Made by a program: the position numbers and the translations under genes. Of a DNA stretch of 64,000 nucleotides, positions 1 through 8,674 are shown in pieces. The stretch lies in contig NZ_JBHTJM010000006.1 in the NCBI RefSeq assembly GCF_042675745.1, positions 372,001 to 436,000 on the forward strand. The letters are read 5' to 3'. Source of the stretch: Pseudofulvibacter geojedonensis. Its GTDB lineage: Bacteria > Bacteroidota > Bacteroidia > Flavobacteriales > Flavobacteriaceae. The notes beneath the pieces were generated by a model. The model searched no databases, was not told the origin of the DNA, and saw nothing but the letters and a program-made list of their open reading frames with translations. Positions within the stretch are counted from its first letter, which is position 1. Each line of letters begins with the position of its first letter.

Positions 1-2
1 AC

Positions 3-2195
3 GAACATGTAAAAGTTTTAGGAAGCACTCAGCATTATTCAGGATCTCAACATCATAAAAGTGCTAAAGAATATGTAATTAATCAACTTAAAGAACTTGG
101 TTTAGAAGTTACTACTCAAGAAGGTAACAGCTATAGCGACTGGGGTAATTTTACTAAAGCTAAAAACATTATAACCAGAATAAAAGGAACAGAAAACAGC
201 AAAGCTTTGGTGTTAATGACTCATTACGATTCTGCACCTCATTCTGCTTATGGAGCTAGTGATGCTGGATCTGGAGTTGCAACCATTTTAGAAGGAATTA
301 GAGCTTTTTTAGCTAACAAAACACCTCATAAAAACGACATTATTATTCTCATTACTGATGCAGAGGAATTAGGACTAAACGGAGCTAAACTTTTTGTAGA
401 AAACCATCCTTGGGTTAATGAAATTGGATTGATTTTAAACTTTGAAGCTAGAGGAAGTGGAGGACCTTCTTACACATTAGTAGAAGCCAATGAAGGAAAC
501 GCTAATTTAATGAGCGAATACATTAAGGCCAACCCCAACTTCCCTGTAGCTAATTCGTTAGCTTATAGCATTTACAAAAAAATGCCCAATGACACCGATT
601 TAACAGTATTTAGAAAAGGGGCTAATATTCAAGGATTTAATTTTGCTTTTATAGACGACCATTACGATTACCATACCGCATTAGACACTCCAGAGCGATT
701 AGATAACAATACTCTATCTCATCAAGCAAGTTACCTAATGCCTTTACTAAACCATTTTAGCAACCTTAACCTTTCTAATTTAAACGCTACAGAAAACTTA
801 GTTTATTTTAACTCTCCTATAGGAATGCATAGTTACTCTTATGACTATATTATTCCTTTAACTGGGATAGCTGTTTTCTTGTTTATAGTTATTCTTATAT
901 TCGGAAAAAGACATAAAAAACTTAATATTAAAGAAATAGGAAAAGGGTTTATTGTTTTTATATCTGCATTAGTTATTAATTGTATTATTGGCTTCTTTGG
1001 ATGGAAAGCAATACTAACTATATACCCTCATTACAATGAAATATTGCAAGGCTTTCCTTATAATGCTCATTGGTATATTGTATTTTTTGCCACATTAGCA
1101 TTAGCTATTAGTTTTTTAATTTACAAAAAAGTCTATCAAGCCGTAAATACCAAAGAATTAATGGTTGCTCCTATTTTCTTTTGGCTATTGATTAATATAT
1201 ATATTGCTCTTGAATTAAAAGGCGCCAATTTTTTCATTATTCCAATCTTTTTTGTTTTAGCCTTATTATTCTTTTTAATACGCAAAGAAAAGCCTAATTT
1301 ACTTGCAGTAACTATTTTATGCTTGCCGGCCATTTATATTTTCACTCCTTTTATAGAACAATTCCCTATTGCTCTAGGAATGAAACTATCTGTAGCTGCA
1401 AGCGCTTTAACAACTCTATTGTTTGGTTTGTTATTACCTGTTTTTGGTTTTATAAGAAGGAAAAAGTTATTGGGTTATACCTTACTAATAACTTCCTTAA
1501 TTATATTTATAGTTGCACATAGCAAAAGTGATTTTACAAGTTTGCAGCCTAAGCCTAATAGTTTGGTTTTATATACAGATGAAGATACGCACAAGAGCTA
1601 CTGGCTTACTTATGATTCTATTTTAGATAATTGGAATCAAGGCTATTTTCAAAATCTGACTAATGATTCTATATCTATTAACTTTAATAGCAAATACAAC
1701 ACCAAATTTACACAAATAGCCGACTCTAAACATATACACATACCAGCTGGAGAAGCTTCTGTTATGTTTGATACTATTGTTGACAACAAAAGAAACATTA
1801 AACTTTGTTTAATACCAAACAGAGAAATCAACACTATTCATATAAATTCAAACACAAAACCCGATTTCGATTCTTTTTCTATCAATGGAACAACTATTAA
1901 AACTAAAGGTAGTAACTCTAGGTTTTTAAAAGACAATGAGTCTAAAATGGCTGTTTATTATGTTGTAGATAAACAAGCTTTAGAAATTGATTTCACCATC
2001 GATAAAAACAAAAAACCACATATAGAACTTTTAGAAATATCATACGATTTATTAGACCATAAAGAATTAAATGTAGCTAAAAGAGAAGACAACATGATAC
2101 CAAAACCCTTTGTTATTAACGACGCTATTATTTCGAAACAAACAATCAATTTTAACATTAAGAAACAAGATTCTACTCTTATTCATAAAAATTAA
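3..2195 (+). CDS. M28 family zinc peptidase with C-terminal membrane domain (5' partial)
   Basis: The frame is open from the left edge, so the true start lies outside the window; an internal ATG at 207 is not the start because conserved sequence precedes it. Zinc-ligand motifs of M28 aminopeptidases follow in order: THYDS (about 219), GASDAGSG (252), TDAEELG (354), LNFEARG and HYDYHTALDTPE (661). After about 850 come roughly seven hydrophobic segments to about 1520, then a hydrophilic C-terminal domain. The arrangement resembles ER-aminopeptidase-like M28 proteins: an extracytoplasmic peptidase tethered to a polytopic membrane part. Peptidase activity follows from family knowledge; the substrate is unknown. 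Confidence 0.9.
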   Translation, partial: EHVKVLGSTQHYSGSQHHKSAKEYVINQLKELGLEVTTQEGNSYSDWGNFTKAKNIITRIKGTENSKALVLMTHYDSAPHSAYGASDAGSGVATILEGIRAFLANKTPHKNDIIILITDAEELGLNGAKLFVENHPWVNEIGLILNFEARGSGGPSYTLVEANEGNANLMSEYIKANPNFPVANSLAYSIYKKMPNDTDLTVFRKGANIQGFNFAFIDDHYDYHTALDTPERLDNNTLSHQASYLMPLLNHFSNLNLSNLNATENLVYFNSPIGMHSYSYDYIIPLTGIAVFLFIVILIFGKRHKKLNIKEIGKGFIVFISALVINCIIGFFGWKAILTIYPHYNEILQGFPYNAHWYIVFFATLALAISFLIYKKVYQAVNTKELMVAPIFFWLLINIYIALELKGANFFIIPIFFVLALLFFLIRKEKPNLLAVTILCLPAIYIFTPFIEQFPIALGMKLSVAASALTTLLFGLLLPVFGFIRRKKLLGYTLLITSLIIFIVAHSKSDFTSLQPKPNSLVLYTDEDTHKSYWLTYDSILDNWNQGYFQNLTNDSISINFNSKYNTKFTQIADSKHIHIPAGEASVMFDTIVDNKRNIKLCLIPNREINTIHINSNTKPDFDSFSINGTTIKTKGSNSRFLKDNESKMAVYYVVDKQALEIDFTIDKNKKPHIELLEISYDLLDHKELNVAKREDNMIPKPFVINDAIISKQTINFNIKKQDSTLIHKN

Positions 2196-2296
2196 TCCTG
2201 ATACCATTTTTGCTTGTACATACAAAAAGCTAAGGTTATAACTTTTTTCATACTTTAGCAAGATCTAATTATTAAGAACATTAAAAAATATTATAT

Positions 2297-3004
2297 ATGA
2301 AGGTATTATTAACTACTATTCTAGCTCTAAATTTAAGCTTATCATTTGCTCAAAAAAAGAAAAAAAACAATAATCATAATGCTTTAAAGAGTCATTATGA
2401 AGCTTATTACAAACAAATGAAATCTTACGGAGATTTAAATGGTGCTATTGAAGGTTTAAACCATTTAATGATTATAGAGCCTACTCAGTCTAGAAAAGAT
2501 ACTTTAGCCTATTTATATTTACAAGCCAACAAAGCTTTACAAGCTATAAAAGTAGTTGGAGAATCAAAATCTGATTTAGCTTTACGTACCAAAGCTCTAG
2601 CTTTTAAAAATTTAAACAACCCAAAACAAGCTATTGAAAATTACGAAACCTTAATTAGTAAAAACAAAAGTGTATTAGATGCTTACGAGTTGGCTCAATT
2701 ACAATATGGAATTCAACGTTACGGAGAAGCTAAAGCTACTATTAATTTTGGTTTACAGAATGCTAAAGACGAAAAAGTAAAGATTTTCGTTAAAGGAGCT
2801 AGTTATTTAGAAACTTCAGTAAAAGCTGCTTTTCTTAATGTTTTAGGCTTGATAGAATATAGTATGGATAAAGCCAATGTAGATAAAGCCATTGCTATTT
2901 TTGATGAAGCTCTAAAAATAGATCCAAAATTTGTTTTAGCCTTAGAAAACAAAAAAGGCTTGTTAGCTCAGAAAAATGGAGTTCCTGTTGAAAAGAAAAA
3001 ATAA
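2297..3004 (+). CDS. Secreted TPR-repeat protein
   Basis: The 235-residue protein starts with a signal peptide (MKVLLTTILALNLSLSFAQ), followed by a lysine/asparagine-rich stretch and helical repeats of TPR type. These include a block around residues 70-130 and a final motif containing AIAIFDEALKIDPKF near residue 205. TPR proteins mediate protein-protein contacts; the partner here is unknown. It lies 100 bases after the M28 peptidase on the same strand and ends at a bidirectional terminator. The start is set by the signal peptide. Confidence 0.8.
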   Translation: MKVLLTTILALNLSLSFAQKKKKNNNHNALKSHYEAYYKQMKSYGDLNGAIEGLNHLMIIEPTQSRKDTLAYLYLQANKALQAIKVVGESKSDLALRTKALAFKNLNNPKQAIENYETLISKNKSVLDAYELAQLQYGIQRYGEAKATINFGLQNAKDEKVKIFVKGASYLETSVKAAFLNVLGLIEYSMDKANVDKAIAIFDEALKIDPKFVLALENKKGLLAQKNGVPVEKKK

Positions 3005-3020
3005 AAATTTTATCTCATAA

Positions 3021-3048
3021 AAAAGGCAGCCAAATGGCTGCCTTTTTT
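3021..3048. terminator. Bidirectional intrinsic terminator
   Basis: GGCAGCC (3025-3031), loop AAAT, GGCTGCC (3036-3042), with an A-run before and a T-run after. It can end both the plus-strand TPR gene and the converging M13 peptidase gene. Confidence 0.9.
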
Positions 3049-3063
3049 ATGATTACTTTATTA

Positions 3064-5151
3064 TTACCAGATTTTAACTCTATCCTCTGGTTTAATATAC
3101 ATAGCGTCTCCTTCTTTTATATTAAACGCTTTATAAAATGCATCAACATTTAATAATGGTTGAGTAGCTCTTACCATTCCTGGAGAATGAGGATCTGTTT
3201 TAATTTGGTTTTTTAATGCCTCATCTCTATACTTAGATCTCCATACAGTTGCCCAAGACATAAAGAAACGTTGCTCTGGAGTAAACCCATCAATATTTTC
3301 TGGACGACCTTCTTGCTCAAAATACATTTGCAATCCGTCGTAAGCTGCGTTAACTCCTCCTAAATCTCCAATATTTTCACCTAATGTAAATTCACCGTTA
3401 ATATTAGTTTCTGGCAACACTTCTATTGCACTATATTGATCTGCTAAAGCTTGTCCTAAAGCTTCAAACTGCTTTAAATCTTCATCTGTCCACCAGTTAT
3501 TTAAATTCCCATCCTTATCAAAACGAGCTCCAGAATCGTCAAAACTATGCGAAATCTCATGACCAATAACTGCTCCAATTCCACCATAATTTACAGCTTC
3601 ATCTGCTGTGTAGTTATAAAAAGGTGGTTGTAAAATAGCTGCTGGAAAAACAATTTCGTTATATGAAGGGTTGAAATATGCATTTACTACTTGCGGAGCC
3701 ATATACCACTCCGATTTATCAACTGGTTTTCCTAGCTTCTCTATATTTTGATTGAATCCCCATTTAATTGCAGCCATTCTATTATCATAATAGCTGTTTC
3801 CTTCTTTAACTTCTAACTCAGAGTAGTCTTTCCATTTATCTGGGTAAGCTACTTTTACTGTAGTAGCTTCTAATTTTTCAATAGCTTTTTGCTTAGTTTC
3901 TTTACTCATCCATGGCAATACACTAATTCTATTTCCGAATGCTTTTAACACATTAGAAATCATTTTCTGCGCTTTCTCTTTTGCTTCTGGCGGAAACTTT
4001 TCTGAAACATACAATTGGCCTAATGCTTCTCCTAAAGATCTATTTACTCTTGCTAAAGCTCTTTCTTCAAGAGGGCGCTGCTCTTTTGCTCCTCTTAATT
4101 CCTTAGAATAAAAATCCCAATTAGCTTTTTCTATTTCAGAGCTCAACGAGCTTGCCGCACCATTTAAAGTAGACCAACGTAAATATGCTTTCCAAGCATC
4201 TACATCATTTTCTTTTAATATGTTCTCTAAAGATTCTGTATACTTTAATTGACCAACAATTAAGGTGTCAACCTTTTCTAACCCGATACCAGACAAATAC
4301 TTTTTCCAATCTATACTAGGAACCATTTTAGACAAATCTGCTACAGATCTAGGATTGTAACGCTTTCTAGCATCTCTACGCTCAACTTTGTCTAATCTTG
4401 GTGTCGCCAATTTAGTTTCAAAAGCTAAAATTTGTTTTGCTTGTGCAGCTGCTTGCTCTTCTGAATCTCCTAAAAACTGAAGCATTCTTGTAATATGAGC
4501 CACATACTTCTCTCTCTTTTCTTTAGAATCGGCGTCATCTTTCACGTAGTAATCTCTATCTGGAAGACCTAAACTTCCTGCTCCAAAATTAACTACATTC
4601 TTATTACTATCTTTAGAATCTGCTCCAATATAAACTCCATATAAACCAGCTCCTCCATTAGGTTCCATTTTAGTTATAAAAGCTTGCAAGTCTTCAGCAT
4701 TTTTTATGGCATCTATCATTGCTAACTCTTTTTGAATTGGAGTAACCCCAGCCTTATTTCTAGCTTCTAAATCCATTATAGATTTATACAATAGAACGGC
4801 TTTTCCTTGATCTGAAGATAAATCTAAATTCTCATCGTTCATTGCCTTCTTTAAAATAGACAACATATCATCATCAGTCATTTTTCTAAGCTCATCAAAA
4901 CTTCCCCAACGAGTCCTATCAGAAGGTATTTCTGTAGCGGCCATCCATTTTCCGTTTACATGATTATAGAAATCATGATTGGGAGCAATAGAAGCATCCA
5001 TATAATCTAAATTGATACCCGGTACTTTTTCTTCTACCTTTACTGCAACCTCTTGGGCTGTTTCTTCTGTAGCTTTCTTTTCTTGCTTACAACTTACTGC
5101 AACTGTTGAAGCTGCTAACGTAAGTAATACAGATTTTTTAATTAAGTTCAT
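3064..5151 (-). CDS. M13 family metallopeptidase, lipoprotein (PepO/neprilysin type)
   Basis: The 695-residue protein has a lipoprotein signal with a Cys at residue 22 (STVAVSC). The M13 N-terminal domain fills about residues 45-440. The zinc site is HEISH at 531-535 and the third ligand is Glu592 in ENIGDLGG; CKQEKK-type linker follows the lipidated Cys. Length matches the family (about 680-700). It is a membrane-anchored periplasmic or surface endopeptidase for oligopeptides. It stands alone, convergent with the TPR gene and downstream of a terminator at 5241-5266. Confidence 0.95.
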   Translation of the reverse strand: MNLIKKSVLLTLAASTVAVSCKQEKKATEETAQEVAVKVEEKVPGINLDYMDASIAPNHDFYNHVNGKWMAATEIPSDRTRWGSFDELRKMTDDDMLSILKKAMNDENLDLSSDQGKAVLLYKSIMDLEARNKAGVTPIQKELAMIDAIKNAEDLQAFITKMEPNGGAGLYGVYIGADSKDSNKNVVNFGAGSLGLPDRDYYVKDDADSKEKREKYVAHITRMLQFLGDSEEQAAAQAKQILAFETKLATPRLDKVERRDARKRYNPRSVADLSKMVPSIDWKKYLSGIGLEKVDTLIVGQLKYTESLENILKENDVDAWKAYLRWSTLNGAASSLSSEIEKANWDFYSKELRGAKEQRPLEERALARVNRSLGEALGQLYVSEKFPPEAKEKAQKMISNVLKAFGNRISVLPWMSKETKQKAIEKLEATTVKVAYPDKWKDYSELEVKEGNSYYDNRMAAIKWGFNQNIEKLGKPVDKSEWYMAPQVVNAYFNPSYNEIVFPAAILQPPFYNYTADEAVNYGGIGAVIGHEISHSFDDSGARFDKDGNLNNWWTDEDLKQFEALGQALADQYSAIEVLPETNINGEFTLGENIGDLGGVNAAYDGLQMYFEQEGRPENIDGFTPEQRFFMSWATVWRSKYRDEALKNQIKTDPHSPGMVRATQPLLNVDAFYKAFNIKEGDAMYIKPEDRVKIW

Positions 5152-5240
5152 TTAGTTGATTTTTTTTGCGATGCTCAATGTAGTGATTTTTAAGTCTTTA
5201 TTTGTCCATATCTCATTGTTTTAACAATCCTTTAAGAAAT

Positions 5241-5266
5241 AAAAAACCAAGAATTAATTCTTGGTT
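5241..5266 (-). terminator. Intrinsic terminator after the SnoaL-like gene
   Basis: A perfect 22-base palindrome (5245-5266, AACCAAGAATT and its complement) followed on the minus strand by a T-run. It separates the two-gene unit 5272-6229 from the M13 peptidase gene. Confidence 0.85.
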
Positions 5267-5271
5267 ATCTT

Positions 5272-5763
5272 TTACTTTCTTGCTTGTTTAAGTTTTTGAA
5301 TGAGGGAATCATCAAATTTTTCTTTTAATTTAATTAAGTTTTCTACATTATTATTAGGAACTGTAATAGACAACACATAATGTTTAATTTTCCATTCCCC
5401 ATTAATTAGTTGCATTACACCAGAACCTCTGCATATTTTCATTTGAGTATCGAGTAACTCGTCAAACCAAGCTATTTCTTCGTTTACATATATATTTCTA
5501 TCAATAGCGGTAAAACTCCATGCTTTGCCTTTATCAAAATAAGGTTTAGAAAACTCCTTAAATTCTTTATTCTGCCAATTTTCGGTAGCATCTGTTCCAA
5601 TAAAAACACTATCGTCTGTCATATAACCAAAATACTGATCATAATTTGCTTCAGAAGCTGCTTGATGCCACTTATCTAAAACCTCGTTTATTTGTTCTTT
5701 TTCTTGTGCAAAAAGAACCCCAGAAAAAACAAACATTAATATTGCCTTACTTATACAGTTCAT
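5272..5763 (-). CDS. Secreted SnoaL/NTF2-like (DUF4440-type) protein
   Basis: The 163-residue protein has a signal peptide ending near FAQE, then one cone-shaped SnoaL/NTF2-like domain (about residues 25-145), recognisable from LDKWHQAASEANYDQYFGYM, the DSVFIGTDATENW segment and the final strand NGEWKIKHYVLS. Such proteins are small ligand-binding or enzyme folds of varied function; none can be assigned. Its start overlaps the end of the upstream lipoprotein gene by 17 bases, so the two are translationally coupled. Confidence 0.75.
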   Translation of the reverse strand: MNCISKAILMFVFSGVLFAQEKEQINEVLDKWHQAASEANYDQYFGYMTDDSVFIGTDATENWQNKEFKEFSKPYFDKGKAWSFTAIDRNIYVNEEIAWFDELLDTQMKICRGSGVMQLINGEWKIKHYVLSITVPNNNVENLIKLKEKFDDSLIQKLKQARK

Positions 5764-6229
5764 AGTCTTTTTCTTTTATAATTAAAGCCTCAATTTGACC
5801 TACAAAAGTATTATAAGCTAACAAAACCTTATTTAATTGAGTATCTACATTAGTAACAACATTGTCTTTTAAACCCTGCTCTAACATCAAAGTCTCAGTT
5901 TCTAATACTTTTACTCTAGCTTCTATAGCTGGTTTTTTAAATTTTTCTGGAATAGACTTTTTAAGCTCTTCTAATTTTGTTTTTAACAGCTCTATATCTT
6001 TAACGGTACTAATCTCTCTTGAGAACAGTTGATTTATTTCCAATTCTAAACCAGCTATTTCTGCCCAATCATCAACCAATGGTGCACTTTTTTTAATCGC
6101 TATTTTTTTATTTAATGTACTATCCTTTTTTATTTCTTGTTGGTTGTTACTTGTTTCATGAACAACTGGTTCTTTTTTACAAGCAATACTACTTACAAAC
6201 AACATTATTGCTATAATTCTATAAATCAT
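5747..6229 (-). CDS. Small helical lipoprotein of unknown function
   Basis: 160 residues. A lipobox (SSIAC, Cys17) is followed by a KK-rich linker, then mostly charged helical sequence (about residues 50-155), probably coiled coil. No enzyme motif is visible. It is the first gene of a two-gene unit with the SnoaL-like gene, behind a promoter-like box at 6246-6253. Confidence 0.65.
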   Translation of the reverse strand: MIYRIIAIMLFVSSIACKKEPVVHETSNNQQEIKKDSTLNKKIAIKKSAPLVDDWAEIAGLELEINQLFSREISTVKDIELLKTKLEELKKSIPEKFKKPAIEARVKVLETETLMLEQGLKDNVVTNVDTQLNKVLLAYNTFVGQIEALIIKEKDYELYK

Positions 6230-6245
6230 ACCTTCTCATTTTACA

Positions 6246-6253
6246 CAAATATA
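6246..6253 (-). promoter_or_regulatory. Bacteroidota -7 box for the lipoprotein gene
   Basis: TATATTTG on the minus strand fits TAnnTTTG and lies 17 bases before the start codon. No clear TTG -33 element is seen. Confidence 0.45.
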
Positions 6254-6302
6254 ATTTATAAATGCTTCTATAAAGAATACTGATTAAATTTTAAGAAATA
6301 AT

Positions 6303-6310
6303 TATCTTTG
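6303..6310 (+). promoter_or_regulatory. Bacteroidota -7 box for the threonine dehydrogenase gene
   Basis: TATCTTTG matches TAnnTTTG, 21 bases before the ATG at 6332. The -33 element is weak (a CTGATT about 20 bases upstream). Confidence 0.5.
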
Positions 6311-6331
6311 CAATCCTAAAATGTAAAAACC

Positions 6332-7300
6332 ATGACCCCTAAAATATTAATAATTGGAGCCTGCGGGCAAATTGGATCTGAGCTAACATTATCATTACGA
6401 ACTAAACACGGAAATGAAAATGTTATTGCTTCTGATATTAGAGAGGGCAGCGATGCTTTAATGCAATCTGGTCCTTTTGAAATTATTAATGCCATGGATT
6501 TTGATGCTGTTAAAAATTGCGTTGAGAAACATCAAATTACAGATGTTTATTTATTAGCAGCCATGTTATCTGCTACTGGAGAACAGTTTCCGATGAAAGC
6601 TTGGGATTTAAACATGAATTCTTTATTTCATGTTTTAAACTTGGCTAAAGACGGGATAATTAAAAAGATTTTTTGGCCGTCTAGTATTGCTGTATTTGGG
6701 CCAACAACACCTAGAGAAAACACTCCACAACATACTATTATGGAACCAACAACTGTTTATGGTATAACCAAACAAACTGGAGAAAGATGGTGTGAATATT
6801 ACCATTCTAAATATGGTGTAGATGTTAGGAGTATTCGCTACCCAGGTTTAATTAGTTGGAAAACTTTACCCGGAGGAGGAACAACAGATTATGCAGTTGA
6901 CATTTATTATAAAGCCATTCAAGATAAAAAGTACGAGTGCTTTTTAAGTAAAAACACTGCTTTACCTATGATGTATATGGATGATGCCGTTAGAGCTACC
7001 ATAAGTATCATGGAAGCACCATCAGAAAATATTAAAATCCGATCTTCTTACAACTTAGGAGGTATTAGTTTTACTCCAGACACAATTTCAAAAGTAATAC
7101 AACAACACATTCCTGATTTTACCATTAGTTATGCTCCAGACTTTAGACAAGCAATTGCTGATTCTTGGCCAAAAAGTATAGACGACACCAATGCGCAGCA
7201 AGATTGGAATTGGAAACACGAATACAACTTAGAAGCAATGACTAAAACTATGTTAGATAACCTAAGTAAAAGTTTATCGGTAAAAAATGAAAGCAATTAA
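6332..7300 (+). CDS. tdh: NAD-dependent L-threonine 3-dehydrogenase, epimerase-like SDR
   Basis: 322 residues of extended short-chain dehydrogenase fold: the NAD motif GACGQIGSEL at residues 9-18, then WPSSIAVFG with the catalytic Ser, then the YGITK Tyr-x3-Lys pair near residue 146. The sequence PGLISWKTLPGGGTTDYAVDI is typical of the GalE-like L-threonine dehydrogenases known from Flavobacterium and Cupriavidus, which oxidise threonine to 2-amino-3-ketobutyrate in the cytosol. No kbl ligase gene is next to it here. Its end overlaps the next gene by 14 bases. Confidence 0.85.
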   Translation: MTPKILIIGACGQIGSELTLSLRTKHGNENVIASDIREGSDALMQSGPFEIINAMDFDAVKNCVEKHQITDVYLLAAMLSATGEQFPMKAWDLNMNSLFHVLNLAKDGIIKKIFWPSSIAVFGPTTPRENTPQHTIMEPTTVYGITKQTGERWCEYYHSKYGVDVRSIRYPGLISWKTLPGGGTTDYAVDIYYKAIQDKKYECFLSKNTALPMMYMDDAVRATISIMEAPSENIKIRSSYNLGGISFTPDTISKVIQQHIPDFTISYAPDFRQAIADSWPKSIDDTNAQQDWNWKHEYNLEAMTKTMLDNLSKSLSVKNESN

Positions 7301-7820
7301 AGTTCTTTCTCGATTATCTTTAATACCACTTATCATAGCATTGATTTTTAAATCAATGCACTGGCCGGGATCATTATTTTTACTAATCGCTTCTGCTTTT
7401 TTACTAATGCTTTTTTATGGCATAAAATTCTTTAAAACAAAAGAAAAAAGTACATCTGAATATTTTAAAATTGCCACAATTGTTGGTTTTACCATCTATG
7501 TTTTTATTGATGTTGTTTTAGACTTCAACATTCTAGGCTTAAATCATTTATATAAAATATTACTTTTAGCGTACCTAGTGGTAAAATTTCAATATGAAGG
7601 AACTTCAACCAAACAAAACATATTAGCAACTATCTTTTTTTGGTTTGGAGCCTTATTATTAGTTGGAGGTTCTTTTTTGAAACTAATGCATTGGCCTGGC
7701 GGAAACGCTTTTTTAATATTAAGTGCAATGATCGGCATTTTATGGGTTATTGCTAGTTTATTCAATAAAGATTACAATACATTACCTAAAAACGAAATTG
7801 ATGATATAGGTAAATCATAA
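7287..7820 (+). CDS. Membrane protein with two HWPG motifs (GldL-like segment)
   Basis: 177 residues with about five or six hydrophobic segments. The segment K-x-MHWPG occurs twice, at residues 22-28 and 132-138, each following a hydrophobic helix. The same motif marks the first helix of gliding-motility protein GldL, but the GldL cytoplasmic domain is absent, so this is not GldL. The gene overlaps tdh by 14 bases and its end overlaps the converging aat gene by 6. Function unknown. Confidence 0.7.
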   Translation: MKAIKVLSRLSLIPLIIALIFKSMHWPGSLFLLIASAFLLMLFYGIKFFKTKEKSTSEYFKIATIVGFTIYVFIDVVLDFNILGLNHLYKILLLAYLVVKFQYEGTSTKQNILATIFFWFGALLLVGGSFLKLMHWPGGNAFLILSAMIGILWVIASLFNKDYNTLPKNEIDDIGKS

Positions 7821-8450
7821 ATAACTTAAAAAAACTTCTCTATCTATTTCTTTAGCGCCTAAACTTTCTAAATGATCGGTATGAACTTGACAGTCTATAA
7901 GTCGATAATCTTGTTGTTTAAGTTTTTCTACTAAACATATAAAACCATATTTTGAAGCATTACTCACTTTAGAAAACATGCTTTCTCCACAAAATATTTT
8001 TTTGTCTTTTAAATCTATTCCATACAAACCTCCTACTAATTCATCTTCTTTCCAAACCTCTACTGAAACTGCTATTCCTAATCTATGCAACCCTTTGTAT
8101 GCTTCTATCATTTCTAAAGTAATCCAAGTATCCTCTTGATCTGGCCTATATATTTTAGCGCAATTTTCTATCACTCTTTCAAAGCAAGTATTATATGTCA
8201 CTTGAAAAACCTCTTTTTTCAACAATTGCTTCATACTTTTAGACACTTTTAACTCTTCAGGAAACAAAACCATTCTAGGATCTGGGCTCCACCACAAAAT
8301 AGGTTCTTCTTCACTATACCAAGGGAATATTCCAGAATTATAGGCCAATAAAAGTCTTTCTATAGACAAATCTCCTCCTATAGCTAATAATCCTTCTGGG
8401 GAGGCTTGTACTGGATTAGGGAATAAAAGTTCTTTAGAAAGAATATGCAT
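7815..8450 (-). CDS. aat: Leucyl/phenylalanyl-tRNA--protein transferase
   Basis: 211 residues. Family signatures are clear: EGLLAIGGDLSIERLLLAY, GIFPWYS, ILWWSPDPRMVLFPEELK, and the GGLYGIDL and GESMFSKVSNASK segments. The enzyme adds Leu or Phe from tRNA to N-terminal Arg/Lys, feeding the ClpS/ClpAP N-degron pathway in the cytosol. It is a single gene convergent with the HWPG gene. Confidence 0.95.
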   Translation of the reverse strand: MHILSKELLFPNPVQASPEGLLAIGGDLSIERLLLAYNSGIFPWYSEEEPILWWSPDPRMVLFPEELKVSKSMKQLLKKEVFQVTYNTCFERVIENCAKIYRPDQEDTWITLEMIEAYKGLHRLGIAVSVEVWKEDELVGGLYGIDLKDKKIFCGESMFSKVSNASKYGFICLVEKLKQQDYRLIDCQVHTDHLESLGAKEIDREVFLSYL

Positions 8451-8488
8451 GAATTAATTTATAAAGTTTAAATATACGACTAACATCC

Positions 8489-8626
8489 TTACCATTCATC
8501 TAAAAACTCTTGAATCCCTTTGAATTCAAGCTTTTTTTGAGCAAATTTGTAAGAGATCTTATTGGATAAATTTTGTTCATCATTGCTTTTAAATTTGTTT
8601 ATGTAAGGTCTAAAACCTATAACCAT
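8489..8626 (-). CDS. Possible small protein, 45 residues
   Basis: A minus-strand frame from ATG 8626 to TAA 8489 encodes a charged, protein-like 45-mer (starts MVIGFRPY, ends QEFLDEW). It fills most of the space between aat and the fatty acid transporter. It begins just 7 bases past the terminator hairpin 8633-8660, and no promoter box is obvious. It could be a genuine small gene or the remnant 3' end of a lost gene. I do not recognise it. Confidence 0.35.
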   Translation of the reverse strand: MVIGFRPYINKFKSNDEQNLSNKISYKFAQKKLEFKGIQEFLDEW

Positions 8627-8632
8627 AAAGCG

Positions 8633-8660
8633 AAAATCCTGATTTTAAAATCAGGATTTT
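8633..8660 (-). terminator. Intrinsic terminator after the fatty acid transporter
   Basis: A perfect 28-base palindrome (AAAATCCTGATTTT and its complement) lies 15 bases after the stop of the minus-strand transporter gene and ends in T residues. Confidence 0.85.
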
Positions 8661-8674
8661 TATTTTCATTATTT

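Noticed and set aside
7287..7820. Calling the HWPG protein GldL
   Set aside because: It lacks the long cytoplasmic part of GldL and no gld genes are nearby.
8501..8540. Plus-strand terminator (CTTGAAT...ATTCAAG then T-run)
   Set aside because: No plus-strand gene ends here, the stem is only 7 AT-rich pairs, and it lies within the small minus-strand ORF.
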